Positions 33,186 through 40,825 of a stretch of 64,000 nucleotides of DNA are shown here, in pieces; position 1 is the stretch's first letter, and every line of letters begins with the position of its first letter. The position numbers were made by a program, and so were the translations under genes. Source of the DNA: JAAFIM01 sp964467315 (GTDB lineage Bacteria > Bacteroidota > Bacteroidia > Chitinophagales > Saprospiraceae); NCBI GenBank assembly GCA_964467315.1, contig CAYXSA010000008.1, positions 1-64,000 of the forward strand, in the 5' to 3' direction. Below the pieces are notes generated by a model. The model saw nothing but the letters and a program-made list of their open reading frames with translations. It ran no database searches and had not been told where the DNA came from.

Positions 33186-34769
33186 ATGCAGCACCAGCAC
33201 GAGCCGCGAGGCCTTGGGTTAAGTCAACCCGCTCATGAGCTAATAATTATCTTAGATTTCGGCGGTCAATACAACCAATTGATAGCCCGACGCGTGCGCG
33301 AAGCACATATTTACTGCGAAATCCTGCCTTTTGACCTGCCTTTGAGTGAGTTGCTCGCGCGCTCGCCCAAAGGCATCATTTTTACAGGAGGTCCCGCCGT
33401 TGTTTTTGAGGAAAATGCCCCCCAAATCGAGGCGGCATTGCTCGCGGCAGGCATTCCAATACTCGGAATTTGCTATGGTGCACAGCTTATCGCCCATGTT
33501 TTGGGTGGTAAGGTAGAGCGCGCAGCCCAGCGCGAGTACGGAAACCGAGTTTTGCAGCTCTCCACCCCCGCCAAAAGCCCCATTTTGGAGGAAATTCCTA
33601 CCGAATCTACCTGTTGGATGAGCCATACTTATCAGGTTTCTGTATTGCCAGAAGGCTTTTCATCCTTAGCGCATACAGATAGCTGCCCCAATGCTGCTTT
33701 TGCCGATGAAAATCGCAAAATTTACGCTGTGCAGTATCACCCCGAAGTGGTGCATACGTCGGCTGGTACTGCTTTTCTGCAAAATTTTTTGTATAAGGTC
33801 TGCGGCTGTGTCGGCGACTGGAAAATGACGCATATCGTCGAGGAATACGTTGAAAAATTGCGCCAAGAGATAGGAAATGAGCAAATTTTATGCGCACTTT
33901 CGGGGGGTGTGGACTCTTCGGTGGCAGCGGCGCTCGTGCATCGAGCCGTTGGGGCAAATTTAACCTGTATTTTCGTCGATAATGGGCTACTTCGGGCAGG
34001 AGAAAGGGAGCAGGTGGAGCAGGTTTTCGGCGAAAACTTCGGCATTAACTTGATTACCGTCGATGCGGTGGCGGAATTCCACGACGCACTAAGAGAAGTT
34101 AGCGACCCAGAGCGCAAAAGAAAGATAATTGGGGAGCTTTTTATCCGCGTTTTCGAGCGCGAAGCGGCAAAATTGCAAGATTGTCGCCTGCTCGTGCAGG
34201 GGACTATCTACCCCGACGTGGTAGAGAGCGGCACCAAGCACGCCGCCGTCATCAAAACGCATCACAACGTAGGTGGTTTACCCAAAGAAACCCGCTTTTC
34301 TCGTATTGTGGAGCCGCTGCGGCAGCTCTTTAAGGACGAAGTTCGGGCGCTGGGTCGGGCGCTGGGGCTGCCCTCGCTGGTGGTAGACCGTCAGCCCTTC
34401 CCTGGCCCTGGTCTGGCTATCCGTATCATGGGTGCAGTAACGCAGGAGAAACTGCATATTCTCCGCCAAGCCGATAGTATACTGCGGGAAGAAATCGCTT
34501 TTTCTGGATTAGATAAAACCATCTGGCAGTATTTCGCCGTGCTCACGAATACGCTGACCGTAGGCGTGATGGGTGATGAACGAACGTACTTTCATACGCT
34601 TGCCCTCCGCGCCGTAACGAGTACCGACGGCATGACAGCCGACTGGGCACGCATACCCTTCGAGATTTTGGAAAAAATATCTTCGCGCATCACCAATGAG
34701 GTAGTCGGTATCAATCGCATCGTCTACGATATAACTTCCAAGCCGCCAGCCACGATAGAGTGGGAATAA
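33186..34769 (+). CDS. guaA: GMP synthase (glutamine-hydrolysing)
   Basis: GuaA aminates XMP to GMP with glutamine and ATP. Residues 18-210 are a class I glutaminase: IIILDFGGQYNQLIARRVRE, nucleophile Cys95 in GICYGAQL, and the QYHPEVVHT His-Glu pair. Residues 215-400 are the ATP pyrophosphatase domain with ALSGGVDSSVAA near 237. The C-terminus TSKPPATIEWE is the standard dimerisation end. At 527 residues it is of usual length. The first 17 residues before the glutaminase strand are not conserved, so a slightly later start is possible, but no better ATG is seen. It stands alone. Confidence 0.95.
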   Translation: MQHQHEPRGLGLSQPAHELIIILDFGGQYNQLIARRVREAHIYCEILPFDLPLSELLARSPKGIIFTGGPAVVFEENAPQIEAALLAAGIPILGICYGAQLIAHVLGGKVERAAQREYGNRVLQLSTPAKSPILEEIPTESTCWMSHTYQVSVLPEGFSSLAHTDSCPNAAFADENRKIYAVQYHPEVVHTSAGTAFLQNFLYKVCGCVGDWKMTHIVEEYVEKLRQEIGNEQILCALSGGVDSSVAAALVHRAVGANLTCIFVDNGLLRAGEREQVEQVFGENFGINLITVDAVAEFHDALREVSDPERKRKIIGELFIRVFEREAAKLQDCRLLVQGTIYPDVVESGTKHAAVIKTHHNVGGLPKETRFSRIVEPLRQLFKDEVRALGRALGLPSLVVDRQPFPGPGLAIRIMGAVTQEKLHILRQADSILREEIAFSGLDKTIWQYFAVLTNTLTVGVMGDERTYFHTLALRAVTSTDGMTADWARIPFEILEKISSRITNEVVGINRIVYDITSKPPATIEWE

Positions 34770-34888
34770 AACCCAGCCCCCGCCCCTCTCTTTTGCGCTA
34801 CGCTTAAAGAAAGGGGAGCTACAGGCTGCAAAAAATGTAGTGTACACTGTATTTTTTAGACTTCCCCCGTCTACCAACGGGCTAGCGA

Positions 34889-35033
34889 TGCGGAGGGCTG
34901 CGAGCGTAGCGAAGCAGGTGCAGCCTTGCAGGCACGGCGCGTAGAGCCGTTGCATGCAAGGGCTGTACTGAGCGAATAGCGAACCCGTAGCGTAGCGGCG
35001 ACCGCCTTCGGCGGGCGCAGCCCCCAAAAAAAA
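34889..35033 (-). repeat. Family A-like degenerate element
   Basis: On the minus strand it begins TTTTTTTTGGGGGCTGCGCCC and contains GGTCGCCGCTACGC and AGCCCTTGCATGCAACGGCT. The GTCGGGCTAT and CCCTCACGC blocks are decayed (GTTCGCTATTCGC). It resembles the degenerate copy at 552. Confidence 0.5.
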
Positions 35034-35086
35034 TGTCCAAAAAAACCGAAAAACCGAAAAACCGAAAAACCGAAAAATACCCAGCT

Positions 35087-36499
35087 ATGACAAAAACGGA
35101 ACTTGCGCTTGCGCTCGTCGATATCGATGTTTTGCAATTTGGCAGTTTTACGCTCAAAAGTGGATTGCAGTCGCCTTTTTATCTGGATTTTCGGCGCATC
35201 GTCGGTTATCCGCACATACTCAAAGCGATAAGCCAACGCCTTTGGGCGATGGCGGCGGATTTGGAATTTGACCATCTTTGCGGCGTGCCTTATGCGGCGC
35301 TATCGCTAAGTTCTACTATGTCGATACTTTTGGATAAACCCTTGATAATCAAGCGAAAAGAAGCGAAAAATCACGGCACAAAACGCATGGTAGAAGGCGT
35401 ATTTAAGTCGGGCGATACTTGTTTGGTGATTGACGATGTGATAAGTAGCGGGATTTCGATGATAGAAACGCTGGAGGCTTTGGAGGCGGAAGGCTTGGTA
35501 ATTGGGCACGTTTTGAGCATCGTAGACCGCATGCAAGGCGGCGTAAATACGCTGGCGAAGCATGGTTATCAGGCGCATAGCCTTTACACGGTGCGCGAGC
35601 TGCTGAATATCTTGCTCGAAAATGATAGAATTTCGGAGCAGACTTATGCAGAAACGATAAAGTTTATCAAGCAAAACCAAATCAATTTTGAGCAACTGCG
35701 GCAGCGGCAGCAAGAAGGCACGCCGCGTTTTCGGCACAAATACGCCGAGATAGCCGAGCAAGCGCCGCACCCTGTAGCCAAGCGTTTGCTGGACATAGTG
35801 CAGCGCAAGCAGACAAATCTCTGCCTTGCTGCCGACCTGCCTACAGCCGCCGAAATCCTTGCCCTCGCCGAAAAGGCAGGCGATAGCCTTTGCGCCTTGA
35901 AATTGCACGCCGATACGCTGCCCGATTTTTCGGCGGCGTTTGTCGCAGCCCTGCGTCGACTCGCCGATGAGAAGGATTTTTTGATTTTTGAAGACCGCAA
36001 AATAGCCGACATCGGCAGCGTAGCGCAGCGCCAACTTGTGGGCGGTCTGCATCAAATCGCGGCTTGGGCAGACCTCGTTACGGTGCATGCCGTAGCAGGC
36101 GCAAGCTCTATAGAAGCCTTAGAAAAGACGGGCGCAACGGCGAAAGATGTAGGCTTAATTCTCATCGCCGAAATGTCGACAGGCGATACGCTCACGACTG
36201 CCGACTATGCCCGCAATGCCTCGAAAATCGCCGCCGCTTATCCAAATTCGGTCATCGGCATCGTGAGCCAAAACGAACGCCCACAATCGACGGCGCAGAT
36301 TATGTTTACGCCAGGTATCCATTTGGAGCAGAGCGGCGACGCGCTGGGGCAAACCTATCAATCGCCCGCTACAGCTTTTGCAGCGCGTGGGGTGGATATT
36401 ATCATCGTCGGGCGCGGTATCTATGCGGCAGAAAATCCGACAGAAAAAGCCAAAGAATATCAACGCATCGCTTGGCAGGCATACGAGAAAAGAACGTAA
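35087..36499 (+). CDS. pyrE-pyrF: UMP synthase: orotate phosphoribosyltransferase fused to OMP decarboxylase
   Basis: The 470-residue protein carries the last two steps of UMP synthesis. Residues 1-200 are PyrE (TLKSGLQSPFYLDFRRIVGY and the PRPP motif LVIDDVISSG near 112). Residues 215-470 are OMP decarboxylase with the catalytic FEDRKIADIG near 300, LIAEMSTGDTL, TPGIHLEQSGDALGQ and IIVGRGIY. This domain order, and the FEDRK.ADIG form of the active site, are those of eukaryotic UMP synthase; most bacterial PyrF have DLKF.DIP. I chose the ATG at 35087. An ATG at 35033 would add 18 residues coded by a short CCGAAAAA tandem repeat (35040-35078). Confidence 0.95.
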   Translation: MTKTELALALVDIDVLQFGSFTLKSGLQSPFYLDFRRIVGYPHILKAISQRLWAMAADLEFDHLCGVPYAALSLSSTMSILLDKPLIIKRKEAKNHGTKRMVEGVFKSGDTCLVIDDVISSGISMIETLEALEAEGLVIGHVLSIVDRMQGGVNTLAKHGYQAHSLYTVRELLNILLENDRISEQTYAETIKFIKQNQINFEQLRQRQQEGTPRFRHKYAEIAEQAPHPVAKRLLDIVQRKQTNLCLAADLPTAAEILALAEKAGDSLCALKLHADTLPDFSAAFVAALRRLADEKDFLIFEDRKIADIGSVAQRQLVGGLHQIAAWADLVTVHAVAGASSIEALEKTGATAKDVGLILIAEMSTGDTLTTADYARNASKIAAAYPNSVIGIVSQNERPQSTAQIMFTPGIHLEQSGDALGQTYQSPATAFAARGVDIIIVGRGIYAAENPTEKAKEYQRIAWQAYEKRT

Positions 36500-36590
36500 T
36501 GACGTAATTACGTCATCACGTAACGACGTATAAACGTAATGACGTAATAAAATTTTTACTCCACAAATAGTTGATTATCAGCCGTTTATT
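36494..36590. repeat. Family B composite border, partly decayed
   Basis: An ACGT array (36494-36546, steps of 8 bp with ACGTAATG, ACGTAATT, ACGTCATC, ACGTAACG) overlaps the very end of pyrE-pyrF. It is followed by a decayed palindrome (AAATAGTTGATTATCAGCCG, 36565-36584). Confidence 0.75.
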
Positions 36591-37320
36591 GGCGTATTCG
36601 CATATTCATACGTTGTACGCTGCTGGGTATACTGCTTATACGCGAGCCGATTATATCGAGCGTTTGCAGGCGCGTCAGGCTATCGAATGAGCTGGGAAAG
36701 CTGCTAATTTGGGTATTGGCTATATTGAGATACTCCAGATTTACCAACTCGTAAAAGCCCGATGGGAAAGAACTTATAGCGGTATTGGATATATTGAGGT
36801 AACGCAAGTTTTTTAGTTCGTAAAAACCCGATGGAAAGGAACTGATAGCGGTGCTGGATATATTGAGTACGCGCAAATTTTTCAGCTCGTAGAAGCCTGA
36901 AGGAAAGCTGCTAATGGGCGTATTGGAAATGTCTAAAATGCGTAATTTTTTCAGCTCGTAGAAGCCTGTAGGAAGTTTGCTTACTTGTGTGCCGCTGATA
37001 TAGAGTTCTTCGAGGTTGACCATTTCATAAAAGCTGCTGCCTAAGGAGCTTATATTTTGTCTGCGCAGGTCGAGAATGCGCACGGCTTTGGGATTGGCTT
37101 TGGCGGCTTCGAGGCTAACGAAATAGTCGTTTTGGCGGTTGTTGTCGCTGTCTTGATTGTAGCGGTCGTAGGGATTTCGATTGGGGCGGCGGTCGCTATG
37201 ATAATGCGTATCGTCGGGGTCTCGGTTGTTGTTGTTGCTATTGTCGCGGTGTAGCTGTGCAGCGAGGGGTTGGAGGCTGGCGAATAATGCCAATGCCAAA
37301 AAAAGGCGTAAAAATTTCAT
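36586..37320 (-). CDS. Secreted leucine-rich repeat protein
   Basis: The 244-residue protein has a signal peptide (MKFLRLFLALALFASLQPLA), an Asn/Asp/Arg-rich linker (about 23-65), and then seven leucine-rich repeats of 23 residues. Three of them are almost identical (ISSFPSGFYELKNLR followed by LNISSTA or LNISNTA). The repeat form resembles the bacterial and plant type with LP or FP at the turn. The identical repeats imply recent duplication or ongoing conversion, as in adhesion or recognition proteins. The start at 37320 was chosen for the signal peptide. No C-terminal sorting domain is evident. Confidence 0.8.
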   Translation of the reverse strand: MKFLRLFLALALFASLQPLAAQLHRDNSNNNNRDPDDTHYHSDRRPNRNPYDRYNQDSDNNRQNDYFVSLEAAKANPKAVRILDLRRQNISSLGSSFYEMVNLEELYISGTQVSKLPTGFYELKKLRILDISNTPISSFPSGFYELKNLRVLNISSTAISSFPSGFYELKNLRYLNISNTAISSFPSGFYELVNLEYLNIANTQISSFPSSFDSLTRLQTLDIIGSRISSIPSSVQRMNMRIRQ

Positions 37321-37411
37321 GGTTATATTGAATGTTTGTTCTAAATAGATGGACAATAGGACTGCGAAAACTGCGCCAAAAATTAGGATAAAGTTTGCTA
37401 CAGTTTGCCTT

Positions 37412-37542
37412 GCGTGAGGGATAGTAGGGGCAGACCCATGTGTCTGCCCTTTGGGGCAGCACAGGGCTGCCCCGAATAGCCCGACCGCCCGACCTTTAAG
37501 CGCCGTTTACGGCGCGGGGAGGGTGGGCACGCCCAAAAAAAA
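37412..37542 (-). repeat. Family A dispersed element
   Basis: Minus strand: TTTTTTTTGGGCGTGCCCACCC, then GGGCGGTCGGGCTATTC, P3 built from GGGGCAGCC modules, ending CCCTCACGC. Its A-tract (plus strand) lies 20 nt before the pyrD start. Confidence 0.85.
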
Positions 37543-37563
37543 TCTTTTCCCCAGCAAAAAAGC

Positions 37564-38502
37564 ATGAAAATAGACCTTAGCGCCCGCGTAGCGGGTTTTG
37601 CGCTGCGCAGTTGCCTGATGAATGCGTCGGGGCCTTGGTGCAGTCGCGCCGACGAGTTGCACGCTATCGCGGCGAGCGCATCGGCGGCGATTGTGAGCAA
37701 ATCTTGCACCCTGCGCGCGCGGGTGGGCAACGAAAGTCCGCGCTATATGGATACCGATTGGGGCAGCATCAACGCGATGGGGCTGCCGAACGAGGGTTGG
37801 CGCTATTATGCCGACTGCGCTGGGGCTTTGAGCGTGCATGAAAAGCCGTTTTTTATCTCGGTTTCGGGTATGACGCGGGAGGATAATCTGTATATTTTAC
37901 AGCAGTTGCAGGGGCAAATTGTGCCACCTTCGGCGGTGGAGCTCAATTTATCTTGTCCGAATTTGGTCGGAAAACCGCAAACCGCCTACGACGAGGAGCA
38001 GACGCGGCGGCTGTTGGACGAGGTTTTTAGCTTCTTTCGGCTGCCGCTGGGGGTAAAATTGCCGCCTTATTTCGACCCCGTGCACTTCGACCGTATGGCG
38101 CGCCTGCTTGCCGCCTATCCGCTCGCTTTCGTAACCTGCATCAACAGCATCGGCAACGGTTTGGCGATAAATATCGAGGAAGAAACGACGCTGATACGCC
38201 CCAAAGACGGTTTGGGCGGGCTGGGCGGTGCTATCATCAAGCCTACGGCGCTGGCAAATGTGCGCGAATTTCGCCGTCGACTGCCCGAAAATATCGCCGT
38301 CATCGGCTGCGGTGGCGTGCAAACGGGGCGCGATGCCTTCGAGCACATACTTTGCGGCGCTGAAAGCGTGCAGGTCGGCACGCAGTTTTACCGCGAGCGC
38401 GAGGGCTGTTTTGAGCGCATCGAGCGCGAACTGGCGGAGCTGATGCACACAAAAGGCTATACGAGCCTTGCCGATTTTCGGGGCAAATTGCGGACGATTT
38501 AG
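37564..38502 (+). CDS. pyrD: Dihydroorotate dehydrogenase, class 1A (fumarate type)
   Basis: The 312-residue flavoenzyme oxidises dihydroorotate to orotate. The active-site cysteine lies in ELNLSCPNLVGKPQTAYD near residue 131, the form of class 1 enzymes; GNGLAINIEEETTLIRPK and GGLGGAIIKPTALANV point to class 1A, which is soluble and uses fumarate. FMN-binding VIGCGGVQTGRDAFEHILCGA follows. There is no N-terminal membrane helix, unlike class 2. The start ATG follows a family A element by about 20 nt. It lies 1 kb from the UMP synthase fusion, with an LRR gene between. Confidence 0.9.
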   Translation: MKIDLSARVAGFALRSCLMNASGPWCSRADELHAIAASASAAIVSKSCTLRARVGNESPRYMDTDWGSINAMGLPNEGWRYYADCAGALSVHEKPFFISVSGMTREDNLYILQQLQGQIVPPSAVELNLSCPNLVGKPQTAYDEEQTRRLLDEVFSFFRLPLGVKLPPYFDPVHFDRMARLLAAYPLAFVTCINSIGNGLAINIEEETTLIRPKDGLGGLGGAIIKPTALANVREFRRRLPENIAVIGCGGVQTGRDAFEHILCGAESVQVGTQFYREREGCFERIERELAELMHTKGYTSLADFRGKLRTI

Positions 38503-38504
38503 GC

Positions 38505-38602
38505 TTTTTTTTGGGCGTGCCCGCCGCCCAAAAAGGGGCGGCGGTCGGGCTATTCATTGCGAGCCGTAGCATGCTACGGCTCTACATTTCTATCCCTCAC
38601 GC
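38505..38602 (+). repeat. Family A dispersed element (type copy)
   Basis: A compact consensus copy 2 nt after the pyrD stop. TTTTTTTTGGGCGTG opens stem P1; P2a GCCC/GGGC encloses P2b CCGCCC / GGGCGG and the bulge CGGTC; CTATTC follows; P3 is GAGCCGTAGC / GCTACGGCTC; the conserved CTATCCCT leads into CACGC, which closes P1 with GCGTG. It is followed by an intrinsic terminator. Confidence 0.95.
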
Positions 38603-38638
38603 ACCCGCGCCGCGCAATGAGCGCGGCGCGGGTTTTTG
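38603..38638 (+). terminator. Intrinsic terminator after family A copy
   Basis: The stem ACCCGCGCCGCGC / GCGCGGCGCGGGT is followed by TTTTTG. Confidence 0.85.
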
Positions 38639-38817
38639 CAGCCCTTGCCGATTATTCGGACATTTGTATTTGATTTAAGACATTTTAAAACGAAAAAAAT
38701 GCCTTGTTTTTTGCCCCTTTTTTGCCAAAAAAACCGCTTCATGTGAAAAAAGGGGGGCTTCATGTAGTTTTTGGGGGGTGTTCATGTAGTTTCTCCCTTT
38801 TCGGCTTGGGGCTGGCG

Positions 38818-39112
38818 TATCTTTGCATTATCAAAAACAGAAAGCAAACACACTTTCCTTAGATACTCACGAAGGAAAAAACATCTACCCATTTTTTCTC
38901 TAACTAAGCCCCTCTTTCTTTGCTCTTAACGAAGGAAGAGCTTTGTCTGAGAAAAAACATCTTCTGCTTGTCGCATAGCAGATGAATACCAATAAACAAA
39001 AAGCATCTTATATTATAAATACGCTACTAAACTCTAAACAACGACCTAAAGCAGTGATATTTTTAGTTGTGCCGATGTGCTGTAGAGATTACGGCGCTCG
39101 GCTTTTTTTATT
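38818..39112 (+). ncRNA. Candidate non-coding transcript upstream of gldN
   Basis: The 770-bp gap 38640-39408 has no gene. A -7 box TATCTTTG at 38818-38825 could start a transcript. The following 280 nt contain hairpins such as TCCTT / AAGGA (38850s) and CATCTTCTGC / GCAGATG, with AACGAAGGAA repeated. Around 39070-39112 GTGCCGA ... TCGGC then TTTTTTTA looks like a terminator. Short repeats TTCATGTAGTTT (twice) and GGGGGG runs lie just upstream. It could be a small RNA or a long 5' leader; I do not recognise a known family. Confidence 0.35.
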
Positions 39113-39121
39113 TAACTGCCT

Positions 39122-39250
39122 ACTAAGTAACTGCGCGAAATAAATTCACATTTCGAAAGCGCAGTTTCGGGCTTGAAAAGCAAGCGTAGCGCAGGTTTTC
39201 AAGTTTGAAACAAGCGAGAAATAATGTGAATTTATTTTGCTTTCGTACTT
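39122..39250 (+). repeat. Family C structured repeat, copy 1
   Basis: The outer stem GCGAAATAAATTCACATT / AATGTGAATTTATTTTGC has one mismatch. Inside are TTCGGGCTTGAAAA, CAAGCGTAGCGCAGG and TTTTCAAGTTTGAAACAAGC; CTTGAAAA pairs with TTTTCAAG. The second copy at 46862-46990 has the same interior but a different outer stem that is again complementary. Confidence 0.8.
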
Positions 39251-39408
39251 ACCTACTTTTTTTTTAATTTTTTATTCCCTGCTTTGTAACCTTTGTCCCT
39301 ATCCGTATTAAGAGGGTATAAGCGCTGCACAAGACGGCAGACGAACACCGAAGACGACAGCAAGCAAGCGCCTTAAATCTCCTCCTCACACAAAAACTGG
39401 TCGCCATT

Positions 39409-40239
39409 ATGAATACCATCGCATCACGTTGGGCAGCTACTGCTATGCTCGTTTTCATCGCCTCTACTGTTTTCGCTCAATCTTCTGGAGAGATACAACG
39501 CGATAATTTCTACGACAAAAATCTCACAAAAGAGCGTAGCAGCAACGGCTACGACTATATCAACGAACGCGACGTAACCCAAGAAAAACGCATCTGGCGC
39601 GTCATCAACGTCGACGAAAAACGCAACCACCATTTCAAATACGACAAAAACCCTTTTATCAACGTCCTGCTCGAAGCCGCCAAAAAAGGCGAAATCACTA
39701 TCTACGGCACGATGGACGACGAATTTAAAATGCCCCTCACTTGCGCAGAAGCCGCAAAATTGGGCACCAAAACCGATACGACGACCGTCTATAATTTCGA
39801 TACCGACCGCGATACGACCATCATCGTACACAATGCCTTCGACCCCAAAACCGTAAAAAGATACCGCGTAAAAGAGGTGTTTTATTTCGATAAAGAAAGC
39901 GGCAAAATGGGTGTGCGCATCTTAGGCATAGCGCCTATCGTTCAGCGCTTCGACGCAGACGGCAATTTCCTCAATGAAGGCCCCCTCTTCTGGGCATACT
40001 ACCCCGAAGCCCGCGAAGTCCTCGCCCGCCACGAAGCCTACAACCCCGAAAACGATGTAACCTCCATGAGCTGGGAAGATGTCTTTGAAGCCCGTTTTTT
40101 CGATAGCTACGTTACCAAAGAAAGCAACGTCTACGACCGCCGCATACAAGACTACGCCGCGGGCGAACGCGCCCTCATCGAAGGCAGAAATATACAACTC
40201 GAACTCATGAATAAAGAACAAGACAACTGGGAAAACTAA
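39409..40239 (+). CDS. gldN: GldN-family gliding motility / type IX secretion protein
   Basis: GldN is a periplasmic part of the type IX secretion system, forming a ring with the lipoprotein GldK. The 276-residue protein has a signal peptide (ending TVFAQ), then the family start RDNFYDKNL, YDYINERDVTQEKRIWRVI, DEKRNHHF and LLEAAKKGEITIYG. The middle YRVKEVFYFDKESGKMGVRILGIAPI and the end WEDVFEARFFDSYVTKESNVYDR are highly diagnostic. The usual neighbours gldK, gldL and gldM are not seen in the window, so this is a detached copy. A paralogue lies 590 bp downstream on the same strand. Confidence 0.9.
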   Translation: MNTIASRWAATAMLVFIASTVFAQSSGEIQRDNFYDKNLTKERSSNGYDYINERDVTQEKRIWRVINVDEKRNHHFKYDKNPFINVLLEAAKKGEITIYGTMDDEFKMPLTCAEAAKLGTKTDTTTVYNFDTDRDTTIIVHNAFDPKTVKRYRVKEVFYFDKESGKMGVRILGIAPIVQRFDADGNFLNEGPLFWAYYPEAREVLARHEAYNPENDVTSMSWEDVFEARFFDSYVTKESNVYDRRIQDYAAGERALIEGRNIQLELMNKEQDNWEN

Positions 40240-40540
40240 GCAGTTCTCCCACTAAACCCCTCAAAACCCAGCGCCTCCGACCTTATTTTTTTCAACCTGT
40301 CATCAGCCCCATAGTTTATTAAGTGTCCATATAGCCCAAGCGACTAAACCCTATTATTCCGAAATTTATATGTAGAGGCGAATAATCATTCGCTTAGCTC
40401 TAAAATCATCAAAGGTGTTTTTTTTCTTTTTGTGAAGTAGGTAGAAATGTCCTTCGTTTGCGCAGCTTTGTGTAATCGGAGGCGTTTTTATTTGGGGCGA
40501 TACCGCCCCTGCGCGCCGCCCCTTTGGCGGCGCAGCGAGC

Positions 40541-40652
40541 GCGTGAGGGATAGTAGGGGCGAATCAACATTCGCCCAAATGGGCGATGGTGATTTGCCCC
40601 GCATAGCCCGACCGCCGCGCCTTTTTGCGCGGCGGGCACGCCCCGAAAAAAT
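40541..40652 (-). repeat. Family A dispersed element between the gldN paralogues
   Basis: Minus strand: TTTTTTCGGGGCGTGCCC, P2b GCCGCGC / GCGCGGC, GGTCGGGCTATGC, P3 with GAATGTTGATTCGCCCC, ending CCCTCACGC. A further hairpin (GCGCCGCC / GGCGGCGC, 40512-40535) abuts it. The rest of the 40240-40825 gap is AT-rich and shows nothing else. Confidence 0.85.
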
Positions 40653-40825
40653 AAAATTTTTGGCATCGTTTTCGCCTACAAATACGCAATATATCGGCAT
40701 CGCGCCGCGTTTTACACAGATATTTCCCCTTTAATTTCAAAAGCAAATACCGTATCGATTACAGATTTTTTTACTCTTAATTGCCGCTTATTTCTATTGC
40801 CTTTCCAAAAAAACGGAGGTCTATT

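Noticed and set aside
35033..35086. Upstream ATG giving an 18-residue N-terminal extension of UMP synthase
   Set aside because: The extension is coded by a short CCGAAAAA tandem repeat (KTEKPKNRKTEK) and has no counterpart in the family; MTKTELALAL is the natural start.
35306..36088. Long frame opposite pyrE-pyrF (260 codons)
   Set aside because: Antisense to a conserved gene with no recognisable motif.
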